Shown here: positions 1 through 11,738 of the stretch, one piece after another
How the letters are laid out: the number at the start of each line of letters is the position of its first letter
Numbering within the stretch: the stretch's first letter is position 1
DNA from: Pseudopithomyces maydicus
Taxonomy: Eukaryota > Ascomycota > Dothideomycetes > Pleosporales > Didymosphaeriaceae
Length of the DNA stretch: 64,000 bases
Assembly: GCA_026873275.1 (NCBI GenBank)
Contig: JANTUC010000001.1
Location: forward strand, 124,001-188,000
Direction: 5' to 3'
Made by a program: the position numbers and the translations under genes
The notes under the pieces: generated by a model
Seen by the model: the letters and a program-made list of their open reading frames with translations, nothing else
What the model was told of the DNA's origin: nothing
The model's database searches: none

Positions 1-1
1 G

Positions 2-166
2 CGGCGGGCGAGCGACATCTTGCTAGGTGCAGATCTGCGCGATATCATCGCCATGTCGGCGTTGATGCGGCAGATGATCGAGAAGGGGTTTACCGACGAG
101 GAGAAGGCGGAGCGTTTGTTGGAGTTGCAGATGCGGAGGGAGGAGCAGCGGGAGGCGGAGAAGTAG
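2..166 (+). CDS. C-terminal end of an unrecognised protein (5' cut by window)
   Basis: An open frame enters from the left edge and stops at TAG 164-166, giving 54 residues. They are charged and helix-like: an acidic-hydrophobic stretch (ILLGADLRDIIAMSALM) followed by a Glu/Arg-rich tail with heptad-like spacing (EEKAERLLELQMRREEQ) that could form a coiled coil. I do not recognise the family. The tail looks like a true C-terminus because codon use matches downstream genes and noncoding DNA follows the stop. Confidence 0.5.
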   Translation, partial: RRASDILLGADLRDIIAMSALMRQMIEKGFTDEEKAERLLELQMRREEQREAEK

Positions 167-959
167 GGGGTGGGAGGTATGCTGGATAAGTCTGCTTCTT
201 GAGACTGGGGAGGGTGTTCTGTGGAGGAGGGTGGCTTTTGGCCGGGGGATGCCTATGCTCTGAGTAGACGGCGTCTGGGGATGTATACTGGGTGTGCGAT
301 TTGCACCCTTGGGAAACGGTAGACAAGATGAAATACATCTTTCTTCTTGCTGTATGTTCTGGATAGCTGGAAAGAGGCTCAGAACAGACTACTATGCTTT
401 GCAGATATCAAACCCTTCGACAACGGATGCGCCCTTTGTGTGTGTCTGATAAATCCGAAGTGTTTGATTTCCAATATGAATACCGCCGTTATAATCCGTT
501 TAGATCCTCCCGTTTCTAATCAATACAGTGAAAAAACTGTACGTCACGCAGTACCTCGCACCGAAAGATTACCAACACTTGATTGGCCCGCTCGGCAAAC
601 CGCGACGCATTCTGGTCAGAGCAGCATTCAGCCATTGTACGGCTGAGTGGGATCGTGATCGTGTTTCGCGAACTTTGAAAGACCATGTTAGTATATAAGA
701 TTAACGTTATACTGGCGGTCGGAAGAGATAGTTATTAGTCTCGTATCATTCCCGACACAGCTAGAGCACCACGTCATAGAGGTAACGTTAGGTTTTCGGT
801 TAAGCACTATCACTCAACACTGTAAACAAATCACGACGAACTACATTCATTGATAGGTGATTCACCTTCAGATTGTAACCTTTCTGTTTCGCTACTAATT
901 GCTCTTATAGCTCCGCTTGCATACTGTCAAACGCGACCTCCAAAGCAACGAGGCTAGTA
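167..959. other. Intergenic region
   Basis: Nothing gene-like. It holds the 3' side of the truncated gene and presumably the promoter of the lactonase gene at 960. No repeats or RNA gene seen. Confidence 0.6.
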
Positions 960-2233
960 ATGAACACCATGTTTCGTCTGTCGACCGTGGCCGCCTTCTT
1001 TTTCGCAAAACGTACATTAGCACAATCAGGAGATTTAAAGCCAACGGTAGAACTTTGTCCCGGCTTCGAGACCAATCCCAGCGTCGCGTGTGTGAATCGA
1101 TACGCCTCTGTCCTTCCATATCCGTTCTCACGTAATAGCACCGATCCTGCACTGGATAATTTTCCAAACACGGATGTTCCATCAGATCCATCATTCGGAA
1201 GCCTGATAAATTCTTCTTTTATCGTCTTTGATCAGCCGCGTGGTCTGAGAATCCTGGGATCGGCGCCGAAACTTGAACGCGTCTTTGACACACGCAATGA
1301 TAGCATACACGAGGCACCTGTCTATGTCCCAGATCTCAACGTAATCATCTTCTCCATTCCACATCAAGGCGAATATGAGCAGCGACTTATAAACTTAAAC
1401 AACACACCTCCAACCATAGAGAACTACACCACCCATCCTCCAGTCTATGCCGTCAACGGCGGAAAATGGTACAAAGACCACATCTACTGGGCCTCGGAAG
1501 CTTCCTTCACCTTCCCGGATTCCACCGATGGCAGTCCAGTCCAACAGGCACCAGGAATATACATGGTAGATCCGCACACCAACACAACAACAACACTAGT
1601 AAACAACTACTACGGCACAAAACTCAACAGCCCCAACGACCTCTTCATCGACAACAAAGGCGACATATGGTTCACAGACTCGTGGTACGGATACGCCATA
1701 AACGTGACCACATACCCGGTGCACCCCCAACGACATACCGCTTTCGCCCCTCTACGGGCGCACTCAGCATAGTGGAAAATACCCTCGGCCAACCGAACGG
1801 CATAGGCATCAGCCCTGATGGAAAAACAATGTACATCTCTGATACGGGTATCACCGATTTTGACAACGTGCCTGAGGACCAGGTCCCTCGTTACAACGTC
1901 AATCCGCTGGGCGGCAGAGCGGTGTACGCTTTCGATATCAATCCAGCACCTCCGGGGGATTATCTAACGAATAAGAGGCCGATATGGTTGGCGCAGACGT
2001 TTGCGGTTGATGGCTTGCATGTTAGTTGGGAGGGGTATGTGCTTGGTGCTGCGGGTACGGGTGTTGATGTGCTGAGCGAGTATGGGGAGTTGTTGATTAG
2101 GATTGAGCTTAAAGGGCAGATCAACAATTTTCAGTTTGCTGGGCCGGATAGGGATGAGATGTGGTTGTTTGGTCCGAGTGGTATATGGAGGGTTACGGGG
2201 TTGGGTGACATTCATGGGTTGGTTGAAGAGTGA
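960..2233 (+). CDS. SMP-30/gluconolactonase-family secreted lactonase, frame broken once
   Basis: This is a six-bladed beta-propeller hydrolase of the SMP-30/gluconolactonase/LRE family; such enzymes open lactone rings using a bound divalent metal. The protein starts with a hydrophobic signal peptide (about residues 1-21) and has several N-glycosylation sequons. Family motifs are SPNDLFIDNKGDIWFTDS in the first half, and GQPNGIGISPDGKTMYISD and VDGLHVSWEGYVLGA in the second; their Asn and Asp residues are the usual metal ligands. The two halves are in different frames. The switch falls at or next to the C5 run at 1724-1728, and one missing base there restores a 424-residue protein. A GT-AG intron across the break would delete a conserved stretch, so splicing is unlikely. 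The substrate is unknown. It flanks the peroxygenase and may belong to the same oxidative cluster. Confidence 0.8.
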
Positions 2234-2392
2234 TCATCTCCATGCTCAAGCACGTATGGTGATTGTGGAAAATGGGGAGTATTTGTTACGCATGAATTAT
2301 CATACTAGCTGTTGACTTATACAATTGCTGTACAACAGGAGGAAGCTCGACGACAGATGTTACAGCATCACAAGAAATAGATATTTGATCTT

Positions 2393-3918
2393 TCAGGACA
2401 AATAACTCGCTGCACCTGGAAATGGAGCGAGTGCTTCTTTGCGAAACACCGACAATTCAGGACAATTCAAATCGCTTGTAATAGGCTCAAGCTCGTTGAC
2501 AAACCACTGAACCAGAGCACCAATATTGTTAATCACACCAGAAAGCTGACCGGGTATTGCTTGTCGCGTTGCTTGGAAGAGAAAGCATGCAAGATTGTTG
2601 CCTTGCAGCAAAGTCTGCGCGTTGAAAACACCACCAGTCTGCACACCAATTATGTCAGCTATATGCATCTCACTGAGTCGAATAAGCTCAAAAGTTCTTA
2701 CCAAATTTCCAAGATCAACGCCAGTGAACGAATTGACGGTGCCGGTGTTTCCGCCTACGGATACTTGACCTGGGTACATTGCGTTGTTCTCTAAAATGTC
2801 GAGTATGATATCGGTAAGCTCGAGCGGGTCGGGCCGCTTATACCTATGTTTCTATAAGAGAGAGTAGCGAAGCGGAGATGTGTTCAACCGCACCAATTAT
2901 TCGGTATGCGCTCATTTCCCGGAGTCCACACAAAGCTCCCCGGTTCCCCCGTCACTGAGTAAAAAGACTTCAGGACATCCGTGGTCAAGGTTCCGCCAGG
3001 ATTTTCAGCGGAATGATTGCTCATCTCACATTGGTCAGAGATGCCCAGACGCCACAGGGTAGGTGCTTACCATGTTGATAATCAAGCCGTGTATACCCGG
3101 GGACAATATTGATGCGACCGGACCAAGGAAAAAGTAAGGGTTGAACTGTTTGGAGTACTGTTGGATATACTCGGCATGTGCAGCGATATCGTCATGTGTT
3201 AGCTCCGGACCAAGATTATACAGGTGGGTAAAGTATTGGTCGAATAGAGCGTTCGTGTTTCCTCCGTTCAAATAGGCGTCGCCCTACGATGGTGTCAAAT
3301 AATTAAATAACATGTTCAGGAAGATGCCTACTCTAGTCGGAGATCCGTCCCCTTCATATTTGTTGTGAGTACCCAGAAGGCCCGGAGGGTTAGTGAGTAC
3401 TGGGAGTGCTGAGTATGATCCTCCAATTGACCATGTTCCAGATAAAAAGTCTCCTGCATAGACGACGCCCAGCGCGGATGCAACAATGGAGAATGTCGAT
3501 CCGACATTGAAAGCTGCCGCAAGGCCAGAAACAGCTGGAACAGTTAACCTGAGAGCAAGCGATTGATCCTCAGGCCCTCACCTTGAGCTGTGGTGAGAAT
3601 TCCGTTGCGCGGAATGAATCCATGGTTTGCTGCAGCATTGAGGCCGGGGCAGGGTCCACGCTTGTCAGTTGTGCCAGGTGGGTGAAAATCGTGACCACTT
3701 CCGGATGTGACGTCTACGCGCTGAGCGGCTGCGTTGAACGTTGGAGCATTATTTCCAATGCCGGTATTTTTACGTCCGGATAGAAAGAGTGGTTGACGAA
3801 CACTGGGTTCGGCACGTTTCTTGTAAGCTTTGGGTGGGGAGATTCCAGCTGACTCCATGACCCATGGGTAGGCGGAGGCATACTGGAGGCCAATCAGAAG
3901 AATGAGGAGGAATTTCAT
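2393..3918 (-). CDS. Secreted heme-thiolate peroxygenase (unspecific peroxygenase / chloroperoxidase family)
   Basis: The enzyme would use hydrogen peroxide to oxygenate organic substrates through a cysteine-ligated heme, outside the cell. I model six exons: 3918-3582, 3534-3332, 3283-3071, 3024-2894, 2843-2702 and 2638-2393, giving 423 residues with every junction in phase. The start was chosen at MKFLLILLIGLQYASA, a clear signal peptide. The proximal heme motif GPCPGLNAAANHGFIPRNG supplies the Cys ligand. The acid-base motif EGD follows in NKYEGDGSPTR. Further family blocks are NHSAENPGG and RPDPLELTDIIL. The last intron (63 nt) has no in-frame stop and could be retained silently. No breaks are seen. 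Related fungal proteins include the StcC-type peroxidases of secondary metabolism, which fits the neighbouring regulator and monooxygenase. Confidence 0.9.
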
Positions 3919-5660
3919 TTTTTCCGCGAAGAGCTGCTTGGAGAATTCATGGAATACATGGTACAAGACGGTGAAATGTGCTAAAGATATAGATATGACA
4001 CTGTAAATTGCTTTCCTTGCTTTGTGCAACTCCTTCGATGGATCAGCCAGGAGAAAGCTGAACAGAGACTGATCTCGGATCTTCCTCCGACAAGTTATAC
4101 CGATGGTCTCTAGCTCGTCCATGTTCAGTGGTGAAATCGCTGTCTTCCGAATATGAGTGGCCAATCATTTGTCCGTGCACGTAATAAGAAACTTAATGAA
4201 CACGGCGCATCGGCAACAGCCTGCACGCCACGATGCGATATAGTGGTAGCACCAAAGCCTCTTCTCTCAATTAGGCAAGCCATGTTGTCTTTCGCCAGCC
4301 CCATAGTATCACCAGACGCACGCTGCTCTTCATTGCATGATCATCGATCTGAGACCGTGAACGCCAATATCGATCGACATGGGAAAGCAACGAGGATGCG
4401 TCTCTTTTGCTTAATCAGGATATGAATTCGTTACATCTATATTTTATAGTAGTCATAGTTCTCTGCCTCAAGGTCCCTATACTTTGGTTCACCGCCATTG
4501 TTCTGAGGGACAATATTGCATGTTCGCCGAATGCTGAGACCGCAAACTCGGCTGCACTATTCTGACCACATCAGTTTCGGTGAAGATTGTAGAGTACGTC
4601 TAGGAGACATGCACATTGGTCACACGGTAGGTGTTGTCTTCCGATACGAGAAAATGGCGATCTGCGCCCCTATGGTCGCTTATGGCGCGAAAAGTCGCAG
4701 TGAATCGGACCAGTGAAAAGCTGGAAATCCCGATATCTGCCGACTAACAAAGATTATAATACGAGACGGTACTGTAGCATCAGATTCTCATGACTGCTGG
4801 CTGAGTCACGGAAGTGCATCCACCAAAGATCGTGGAGTTGTGGATTTGCCAAACGACTAGGCCGATTAAAGAAAGAGAATGTATTCGCGATATTGCAGTT
4901 ACACCGCATTGGTTATCTTTCAGCTCAAGGATATGCGTCTGTTACGCTCATTCGCCTGGTGCTGGTATGCGTTTGCTACCTCGGGGGCTTACCAATCCAA
5001 TGAGATCCATTCAAGCTTTTTCGGAAACTGCTCATCCGAGCCTTCCCTGTTCATTCAAGCAACACTACCGACCAACGCTGTATTTACTACAGCTTTCATC
5101 ATGAATGGGTGATGTCATTCCTGAAAATACGTTTTGCGAACTGATAAGGTCGGATCTTGAGGTAACGCTGTGGCAGTTGAAAACCATGCTTGTCAACAGT
5201 ATGAAACTAAAGGATCGATCTTTTACGCTCGAGTATAAAGCTTCATCCGCGCTATATTCCATGAATACAGATGTCTCGCAAGTGATTGAAATATACTTTT
5301 CTAGTTGTACGTAATGGCCTACGCGCGTTCCGCGACAATAATTGATGGCGAGCTGAACGGCGATCTACCATTCTCAAGAGCGTCTTAGCAGAACATAGTT
5401 CCAGCATGATCTCTTGTTAGGTAGAATAGTATGCATGCTTAGTGCGAAAAAGAGTGTATTCATCTTCCCGGTAACGACTGTGTAGCGATATAACCTCTCT
5501 GTCGTCGCAATTATCGTGGTGACCCCAACGCCAATGTATGCGTATAGTCGTTTCACAATATAAAAATAGTATTTCACTATCCAAACTTAGGTTCCACGAA
5601 AATGGTTCATGAAGAAGCTGAATTGGTTTGGTGCCCGCAGGACGTGGGAAGACATATGCC
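3919..5660. other. Gene-free region between peroxygenase and regulator
   Basis: No convincing coding sequence. The first part must hold the peroxygenase promoter. The rest is fairly AT-rich by eye and has only short chance open frames. No transposon ends or clear repeats found. Confidence 0.55.
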
Positions 5661-8485
5661 TCACCAGCCCTGCCCGTTGTTGCGCAAGGAAGACCAATCC
5701 ATGTTTCTCCAATTCATTTGATCCATGGGAACTTCGGTGTTCACGGGAACTTCGGTATCAGGGATGGGATCTGGCCACGGAAAATTGTAAGCCGGGTCGA
5801 ATGCGTCGAAATTCATCATTGGCATAGGTGCTGGCAATGGCATCGGCATGGGCATCCATGAATCGTCGTTGCTACCTTGTTGCATCCAGCTCGGAAGATT
5901 TGAGTAATCTGGTGTCGTGCCAGTTGGTTCTCGATTGCTCATAGCCTCGACTATGATCGGAACGGATCTTCTCGCATACATTGATTAGCCATGTGATGCT
6001 TGAATGTTATTTCGAATATTTCAAAAAGTACACATACTCATTTCCTAGCGGCAAAGCTTCTCTGCGTGCCGCCCAAGCTTGAAGAACGATCCGAGATATG
6101 ATATTGGCAAGTGGATTGTCGTTGCCCGTCCAATTTGTGAAACGCACGGTGTAATTTTCACTCATGACTGCCCATGCCCTTCCTGCAAGTCTTCCTGTCG
6201 GCCTCTTGAGAAGATCTTGCACAACATGGACGTAAGATTGAAATGGAAACTGAAGTACAGTCATGCTGAACCAGATGAAAACCTTGGTGAGCGGGGAGGT
6301 TAAAAGATTTGTGTCGCATTCGAATAACCGCAACGCGTATCCGAGAGCTAGATCACGATCAATCTCGCTCTGCTTTGTAGGTGCCCTCGCATGCCGAGCA
6401 TAATGAGCAAGAAGCTGGTTCTTGGCCAAGTATGACCGTGCCATCCAGATCGTCATGAAATGGAGTGGGTTATCCGGGTTGCAATATTTCAGATAACGCT
6501 CTTCCACCATTTTCTCTAGAATAGCCAATTCGTTGTTATTAGCGGGAGAACCGGGTATCGGGCGTCGACAAAGTGGTTTGAGGCATGGATTAGTGAAGTC
6601 AAGCCAGAAGCCACTGTATCGCACGAAGTTGGCTATCTCACATCTGACAACTGTGAATGTAGCTTCCGTTATCATATCGTGTTTTGCGGGTGGTATCTTT
6701 GAATCGGTACCCAGGTCAAAGTCGGTTATGTTAGAAGGGGTTTGCAGTCCCATCCCGGTGCCAAAATTGGGCATTTGAAATCTGACATCTCCGAGACGCG
6801 AGCATCAAGCAAAACCAGTGACCACCAAAGCCTTCGACGCATTTCAGCCTCCATAGCTGTATGTTTAGAGTTGGCGTTTTCGCTGTTTATACCCATGCTG
6901 TATAGAAAGAGTAGTCAGCCTTTGAGAGTCGATATCCGAACAAAGATAAGAGCGCCTACTGTTGGGCAATGCGTATAGCAACGCCAAGATTTATGGAAAG
7001 AGTGCGAGGTTCCGACCTTGGTTTGGTCGACAGCTGCGTTTTGTTAGAACATTCCGCACTATTCCGCGTACAGAGACAAATATGAAGGGAAGCGTAATCA
7101 TGAGCAATGCAAAAGATAGAAGGACCCATCAGCGCTTCGTAGATGGACGCCGAGTGCCTATCAAAGGGATATACCCAGAAAAATTTCTTACCAAATACAG
7201 GTATAATGCCGTTAAGCAATCGCGATCATTAGTATGTAGAATGCCACACCGAAGTAACGATTGTCTACATCCTAGTTGGAAGTTGCTAAGAAGATCGCCG
7301 CATTTAGTACCAAACAGGTTCGAACAGTCTTCATCTGAAAGGGTAAGCATTGCCACACAATATATACCAAACATGAGTGCCTGCATCGTTGCAGAGGCAG
7401 TCGTCAGGTTGGTGGCGGCTTCGATGATACGTGTCTGAAGCGTGGGCGTATGTGTGACTTTCAGTAATGGATTTACGTTATCGAGGTAGATCTGCCAGAT
7501 CCTAATTATATCGACTTGGGAGGGATGGAGGGTGACAGGGTCGATGTCGGAGCGGGCCCCAAAATTAAACCTGCCATCATCGTCATCTTCATATAGATTC
7601 GCCAACGCTCTCCTGACATTTTGGTGGCATATGTTGTATGCAGCTTCATCTACACCGTCAAAATCCTCTGTATTGGAGTCGTCTTCATCGGAAGCTGACT
7701 GCGACTAGTCGAGTAGTCAGCAATTGGTCCTTGAACTTCTAGCTATGTACATACCCTCTGATCCATAGCACGCCAGATATTACTAAAGAGATCAGCCGCA
7801 TTCATGTCGCAAATATAATGTCGTACATCGTTTTCGAGCTAGGAGTGGCTTCAGGGTCTAGGACTCCTGGGTTCTCTATACTCTGGGCAATGTCGATAGC
7901 CTGTACTCTAGAGCTCAGCTCAAAGCTGTTACCTATCATATCAGAATGATTAGCGTCGAGTCAAAGATGACCAAGCACTTCTCCATTGGGGACAGTTTAC
8001 TTGTAAGTCGTACTGACGAAAATGCAGAGACCCATCGGAGAACGTATCAACAACACTCATACGAAGAGACGTTGGCTAGGCTGGCCATGGATGTACACAC
8101 CTTCGGCAACGGGATTCGATTGCTCTGCATTGCTAGCAGGATGTAAAGGCTCAAATTCTATACTGTTCTGACGTAGTAGGCCTTCATAGCGGCGAAGACG
8201 GTCCAATAATTCGCGCTCGGGAAACCGTCTACGCCGCTGCTTCGTAATCGTTCCAGCAGGCACACACTAGATGGTAGAACATGTAGATTAGTACGGTGTC
8301 TTGCAAAGTCCCCGGTGTTTGAATAGTACCTTTGCTCCAGCCTTCATGCAATTGGCACATGGAAAGTTCCGGTCGCATTTGACCTTTCGGCTCTGGCAGA
8401 GGACACATGCGAGGATCCGCTGCGGCTTTGTGGACCCTTTTGTATTTGTGGGTGCAGCTGGGCTGCTCTGAGGAGATGTAGACAT
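5661..8485 (-). CDS. Zn(II)2Cys6 transcription factor with fungal_trans middle homology region
   Basis: A nuclear regulator. Exon 1 (8485-8330) joined to the exon starting at 8266 completes the binuclear zinc cluster, C-x2-C-x6-C-x5-C-x2-C-x6-C (ACVLCQSRKVKC, then C, C and the last Cys after the intron). A basic linker and a short coiled region (RELLDRLRRYEGLL) follow. The fungal_trans domain is recognisable from VDIIRIWQIYLDNVNPLLK through LGVAIRIAQ, AEMRRRLWWSLVL and SNITDFDL. The last exon (from about 5964) is Pro/Met-rich with an acidic, activation-domain-like composition. There are several short introns. One clear frame break lies at a G4 run (6737-6740), between the WDC and SNITDFD parts of a well-known motif. 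Two more possible breaks near 7818 and 8060 are less certain. It is divergent from the monooxygenase, so it is probably the cluster's local regulator. Confidence 0.85.
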
Positions 8486-8741
8486 GTCAGACGGACGAAA
8501 GATACAAGGTGTGTCTAAACGGAATGTAGCCGACGACTCAATGGGGAATTGATGTCAAAGATGTCCAGCCTAGCACTAACTGCTCGGGCAATTCTAATCC
8601 CCGAGAACTCGAGCACTTTGTCAGCTTGCATGAAGATGCAGGCAGCAGGAGCAAAACTACGCTGCGGATAATTAAATAGAAACCTTTGAAAACAACATGC
8701 TGATTCTTCTTTGAGAGCTACAATACGAGAACTTGGAAACG

Positions 8742-8759
8742 CGGACAAGCGTTCCTCCG
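8742..8759. promoter_or_regulatory. Candidate Zn2Cys6 binding site, CGG-N12-CCG
   Basis: An inverted CGG (8742-8744) and CCG (8757-8759) separated by 12 bases, with a further CGG at 8772-8774. Zn2Cys6 proteins commonly bind inverted CGG triplets. The position between the regulator and the monooxygenase fits, but such triplet pairs also occur by chance. Confidence 0.3.
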
Positions 8760-9059
8760 CGTGTCGCGTCTCGGAAGGGGATTGTGACCGTGGTTGGTCT
8801 AACCTATTTAGGCTTGGTCGGGGTCTTGTCAAGGCTTGTCTTCAGTGTCCATATGCTGCAGCTACCATTACTAACGTCATCAGACAAAACCCCGAACAAA
8901 TTCCAGTGGTCTCTCGCGAGCCTGAATACACCGAAGAATGAATGTCACTCGGATTTCAGGCGACCATATCATGTATAAATCCACTGTATTTGATGGGGCC
9001 TTAGCCTCACCCTCCGTTCCTCCGCTTCTCCTCCGCAGCCACTGAATTCTACATACAAG

Positions 9060-9067
9060 TATATAAA
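9060..9067 (+). promoter_or_regulatory. TATA box of the FAD monooxygenase gene
   Basis: TATATAAA lies about 130 bases upstream of the ATG at 9200, in a CT-rich promoter context. Confidence 0.5.
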
Positions 9068-9199
9068 GACGGTACCTCACAATTATATCTGAATCGTCAT
9101 CAGAATATATACCCTTCCGCTGTTTCCTACTGCCGAAACCCTCAAGTTATTGTCTTATCAACTATTATTTACCCCTCTCGAAATCTTGTTCCATACATT

Positions 9200-10625
9200 A
9201 TGTCCAGCCCCCACGCCCTTGTAGTGGGTGCCTCAGTCGCCGGACCCATGACCGCATATTGGCTTGCCCGTGCAGGCTTCAAAGTCACGATAATAGAGCG
9301 CTTTCCCACATTCCGTTCAGGTGGACAGAACATCGATATACGGACTTCCGGTGTTACCATCATGGGCAAAATTCCTGGCATGGAGGCCTCCGTGCGCGCA
9401 AAAACTACTACACAAGATACCATCCATTTTGTGAACTCCAAAGGCAGGCCTTACGCAACCATGAAGCAGTCTGGCGATCCGAAACAGCAAACTTTGCTAT
9501 CCGAATACGAAATCTTTCGCGACGATCTAAGCAGAATATTGTTCGATTTGACCAAGGACAATCCGGACGTAGAATATGTTTTTGGCGAACAGGTGTCTGC
9601 AATCCACCACGATTTTGAAAAAGAAAAAGCTACGGTTGAATTCAAGGAGGGTAAACTACCTACAGGCGTATATGATCTGGTGGTCGCCTGTGATGGAGCT
9701 ACAAGCCGAACTCGAGCTATGGGCTTCGACTCCAGTGTTAGGGAGCATGTCCATCCAATCAACATGTGGGCAGCCTACGCTTCGATCGAAAAAGATTATC
9801 TTCATGGTATGTAACAACAAGCCTTTAGAATTCTGGAAGCAAAATTTGCATGATACTAACTTTACTAGACAACAAGGCTGGTGTCATGTATGGTTCTATC
9901 GGCGGACGAGCTCTCGGTATTGGGCCTGACCCTGCTGGTGGAAATCGCGTCTGCACGCTTGCAGTCTTACCAAACTCCTCTACAAATGATAATGCCACAC
10001 TTCCCTTCCGCACAGCACAATCCCAAGGCGATGCGTCTCTCCGCCAATACGTCAAGGGGCACTACAAGGGATCTGGCTGGATCAGTGACGAGATCGTCGC
10101 TGACATGACGTCCTCCCCCAATTTTTACGCTAGTGAGATGTTCCAAGTCAAGCTCCCCACTCTGGTAAATGGTATGTGAAATTTTGTTTATGTCCATCAG
10201 TTGTTACCTTGTTCTTTCATTTTAGAAAACTTTTGATCCTTGGGCTAACTTTGGTGTGAAAAGGACGCTTTACTCTTGTGGGTGATGCCGGTTACGCGAC
10301 TGGTCCTACCGGTGGTGGAACCACGCTTGCTATGACAGGTGGTTATGTGCTCGCTGGCGAGCTGCTGCGTCACAAGGGCGACATCGCTGCCGGTCTGAGA
10401 GCATACGAGGCTCGCATGCGTCCGATTATCGATGACATGCAAAAGCTACCGCCAGGAGTCCTAACGGCAATCGCACCGCAGACATGGTGGGGTATCTGGA
10501 TCCGTGATGCTGTATTGGTTGCGCTGACATGGGGCAATTCGATGTTTGGGTGGCTAATGCCGTATCTCGCGCCCGCATTCGGCGGTGACAAGTACAATCT
10601 CCCGGATTACGAGTGGGAAAAGTGA
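9200..10625 (+). CDS. FAD-dependent monooxygenase (TetX / aromatic hydroxylase type)
   Basis: A flavoprotein monooxygenase that would use NAD(P)H and O2 to hydroxylate an aromatic or similar small molecule. Three exons, 9200-9806, 9869-10171 and 10264-10625, give 423 residues in phase; the second intron has a CTAACT branch site. The N-terminal Rossmann motif is VVGASVAGPMTAYWL followed by TIIER. The DG motif is VACDGATSRTRAMG. The GD motif that contacts FAD ribityl is LVGDAGYATGPTGGG. The C-terminus ends soon after a hydrophobic stretch (VALTWGNSMFGWLMPYLAP) that could be membrane-associated. No frame break. Being divergent from the Zn2Cys6 gene and next to a hydrolase, it is probably a pathway step in a local cluster; the substrate cannot be read from sequence. 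Confidence 0.9.
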
Positions 10626-10874
10626 CGAGGCAAATCTAGCACCGGTTCTTAATGGGAAGATTATTATGGAAGTAAACAAGCGATATTCGGAGCAATATAT
10701 TGTACATTAAAATATTTTTAGAACTTCAAGATGATATATACAAGATAAGCTAAAATAAGATCTCCAACACCTAACGTCTATGAGTGGGTATTTGCTAGTA
10801 ACGCTCGACGCCGAAGTTAGGAGCACTACCCCAAAGTTACACAACATGACCCACAATGGAAACAACGACCAGTC

Positions 10875-11738
10875 TTACTCCGATTTTCCAAGCATTTGCG
10901 CTTCGCAAAACGCGGCGCTGGTCGTGACGAAACCCATGTTCGTGGAAACTTGATATTCGGTTAATTCCTGAGCGCCCCTGCCTGTCATTGTACCTGTACA
11001 GTCGCTCAGCATGACGCAGTCCCAACCATAGGAGTACGCATCGGACACTGTGCCAAACACACACTGGTCCGTATTCACTCCGGCAAACACTAGCGTTTGC
11101 TTCCCGGAAGCCCTCAAGTACTCATGCAAGGGTTCTCGTGTAGACCACAAGCCGCTCATACGTGTCTTATCGAAGAACAAGTCCCCGGGCAGTACGACAT
11201 CTTTCAAAGGGTCGTAAAGCTCGGCATTCCAAGTTCGCTTGAACAAGCATCTACCCTGACCGTCTGGCAATTGGGCGCCAAGTCCCACGTGCCAGCCCAA
11301 GCTCTTGCTAAAGCCTCGCTGGATAGCCGGTGCCATCTTTTTGAGTGAATCTTCCGTGATTCCCCAGTTCAGCCACGCAATCTGAATCCCTTCTCTTCGA
11401 CACCGTTCGATGACCCTCAACGTCGGCTCGACTGCAGCTAACCCTGCTGCATGATCCCGGTAGATTGGGTGGACAAAGTAGTTTTGCATATCGACGATGA
11501 TAAGCACTGATGTTCCGGGGTCTATCATGAAACCGGTGTGATGGTGTTTTTCTTCGTCGCATTCCAGCACTAGCTTCTGTTCGGATCCGCGCGATAGGTC
11601 AAACTTCTTCGTGGCCGGAAGATACAGCCATTCTTCCTGGCCACCGAATGCTATCGGCGCAATACATTTGATAGTCCCGACGCTGGTTTCGTTTTGAGGA
11701 TCTTCTGTTGCGGTAAGAAGAACTGATTCCGAGGCCAT
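10875..11738 (-). CDS. Isochorismatase-like cysteine hydrolase
   Basis: An alpha/beta hydrolase of the isochorismatase (cysteine hydrolase) superfamily, which acts on amides, ureides or vinyl ethers. A single exon encodes 287 residues from the ATG at 11738; the frame is open further upstream, but this Met is followed by ordinary soluble sequence. The catalytic triad is visible: Asp in LIIVDMQNYF, Lys in FFDKTRMSGL, and Cys in VNTDQCVFGTVSDA. An N-terminal extension of about 70 residues precedes the core. It converges on the FAD monooxygenase (249 bases apart). Monooxygenase plus isochorismatase-like hydrolase pairs occur in fungal aromatic or amide catabolism and in secondary metabolism, so a shared pathway is plausible but unproven. 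Confidence 0.85.
   Translation of the reverse strand: MASESVLLTATEDPQNETSVGTIKCIAPIAFGGQEEWLYLPATKKFDLSRGSEQKLVLECDEEKHHHTGFMIDPGTSVLIIVDMQNYFVHPIYRDHAAGLAAVEPTLRVIERCRREGIQIAWLNWGITEDSLKKMAPAIQRGFSKSLGWHVGLGAQLPDGQGRCLFKRTWNAELYDPLKDVVLPGDLFFDKTRMSGLWSTREPLHEYLRASGKQTLVFAGVNTDQCVFGTVSDAYSYGWDCVMLSDCTGTMTGRGAQELTEYQVSTNMGFVTTSAAFCEAQMLGKSE

Larger units (their letters stand above)
8486..9199. other. Bidirectional promoter region, regulator / FAD monooxygenase
   Basis: A 714-base divergent intergenic region with no coding signal. It contains a CGG-N12-CCG inverted pair, a TATATAAA box before the monooxygenase and CT-rich stretches typical of fungal promoters. Confidence 0.6.

Noticed and set aside
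1718..1770. A GT-AG intron to explain the lactonase frame change
   Set aside because: It would remove the conserved YRFRPSTGAL stretch, which reads perfectly in the new frame, so a missing base explains the sequence better.
4170..5600. Possible transposon relic in the AT-rich gap
   Set aside because: No inverted or direct terminal repeats and no transposase-like peptide found by eye on either strand.
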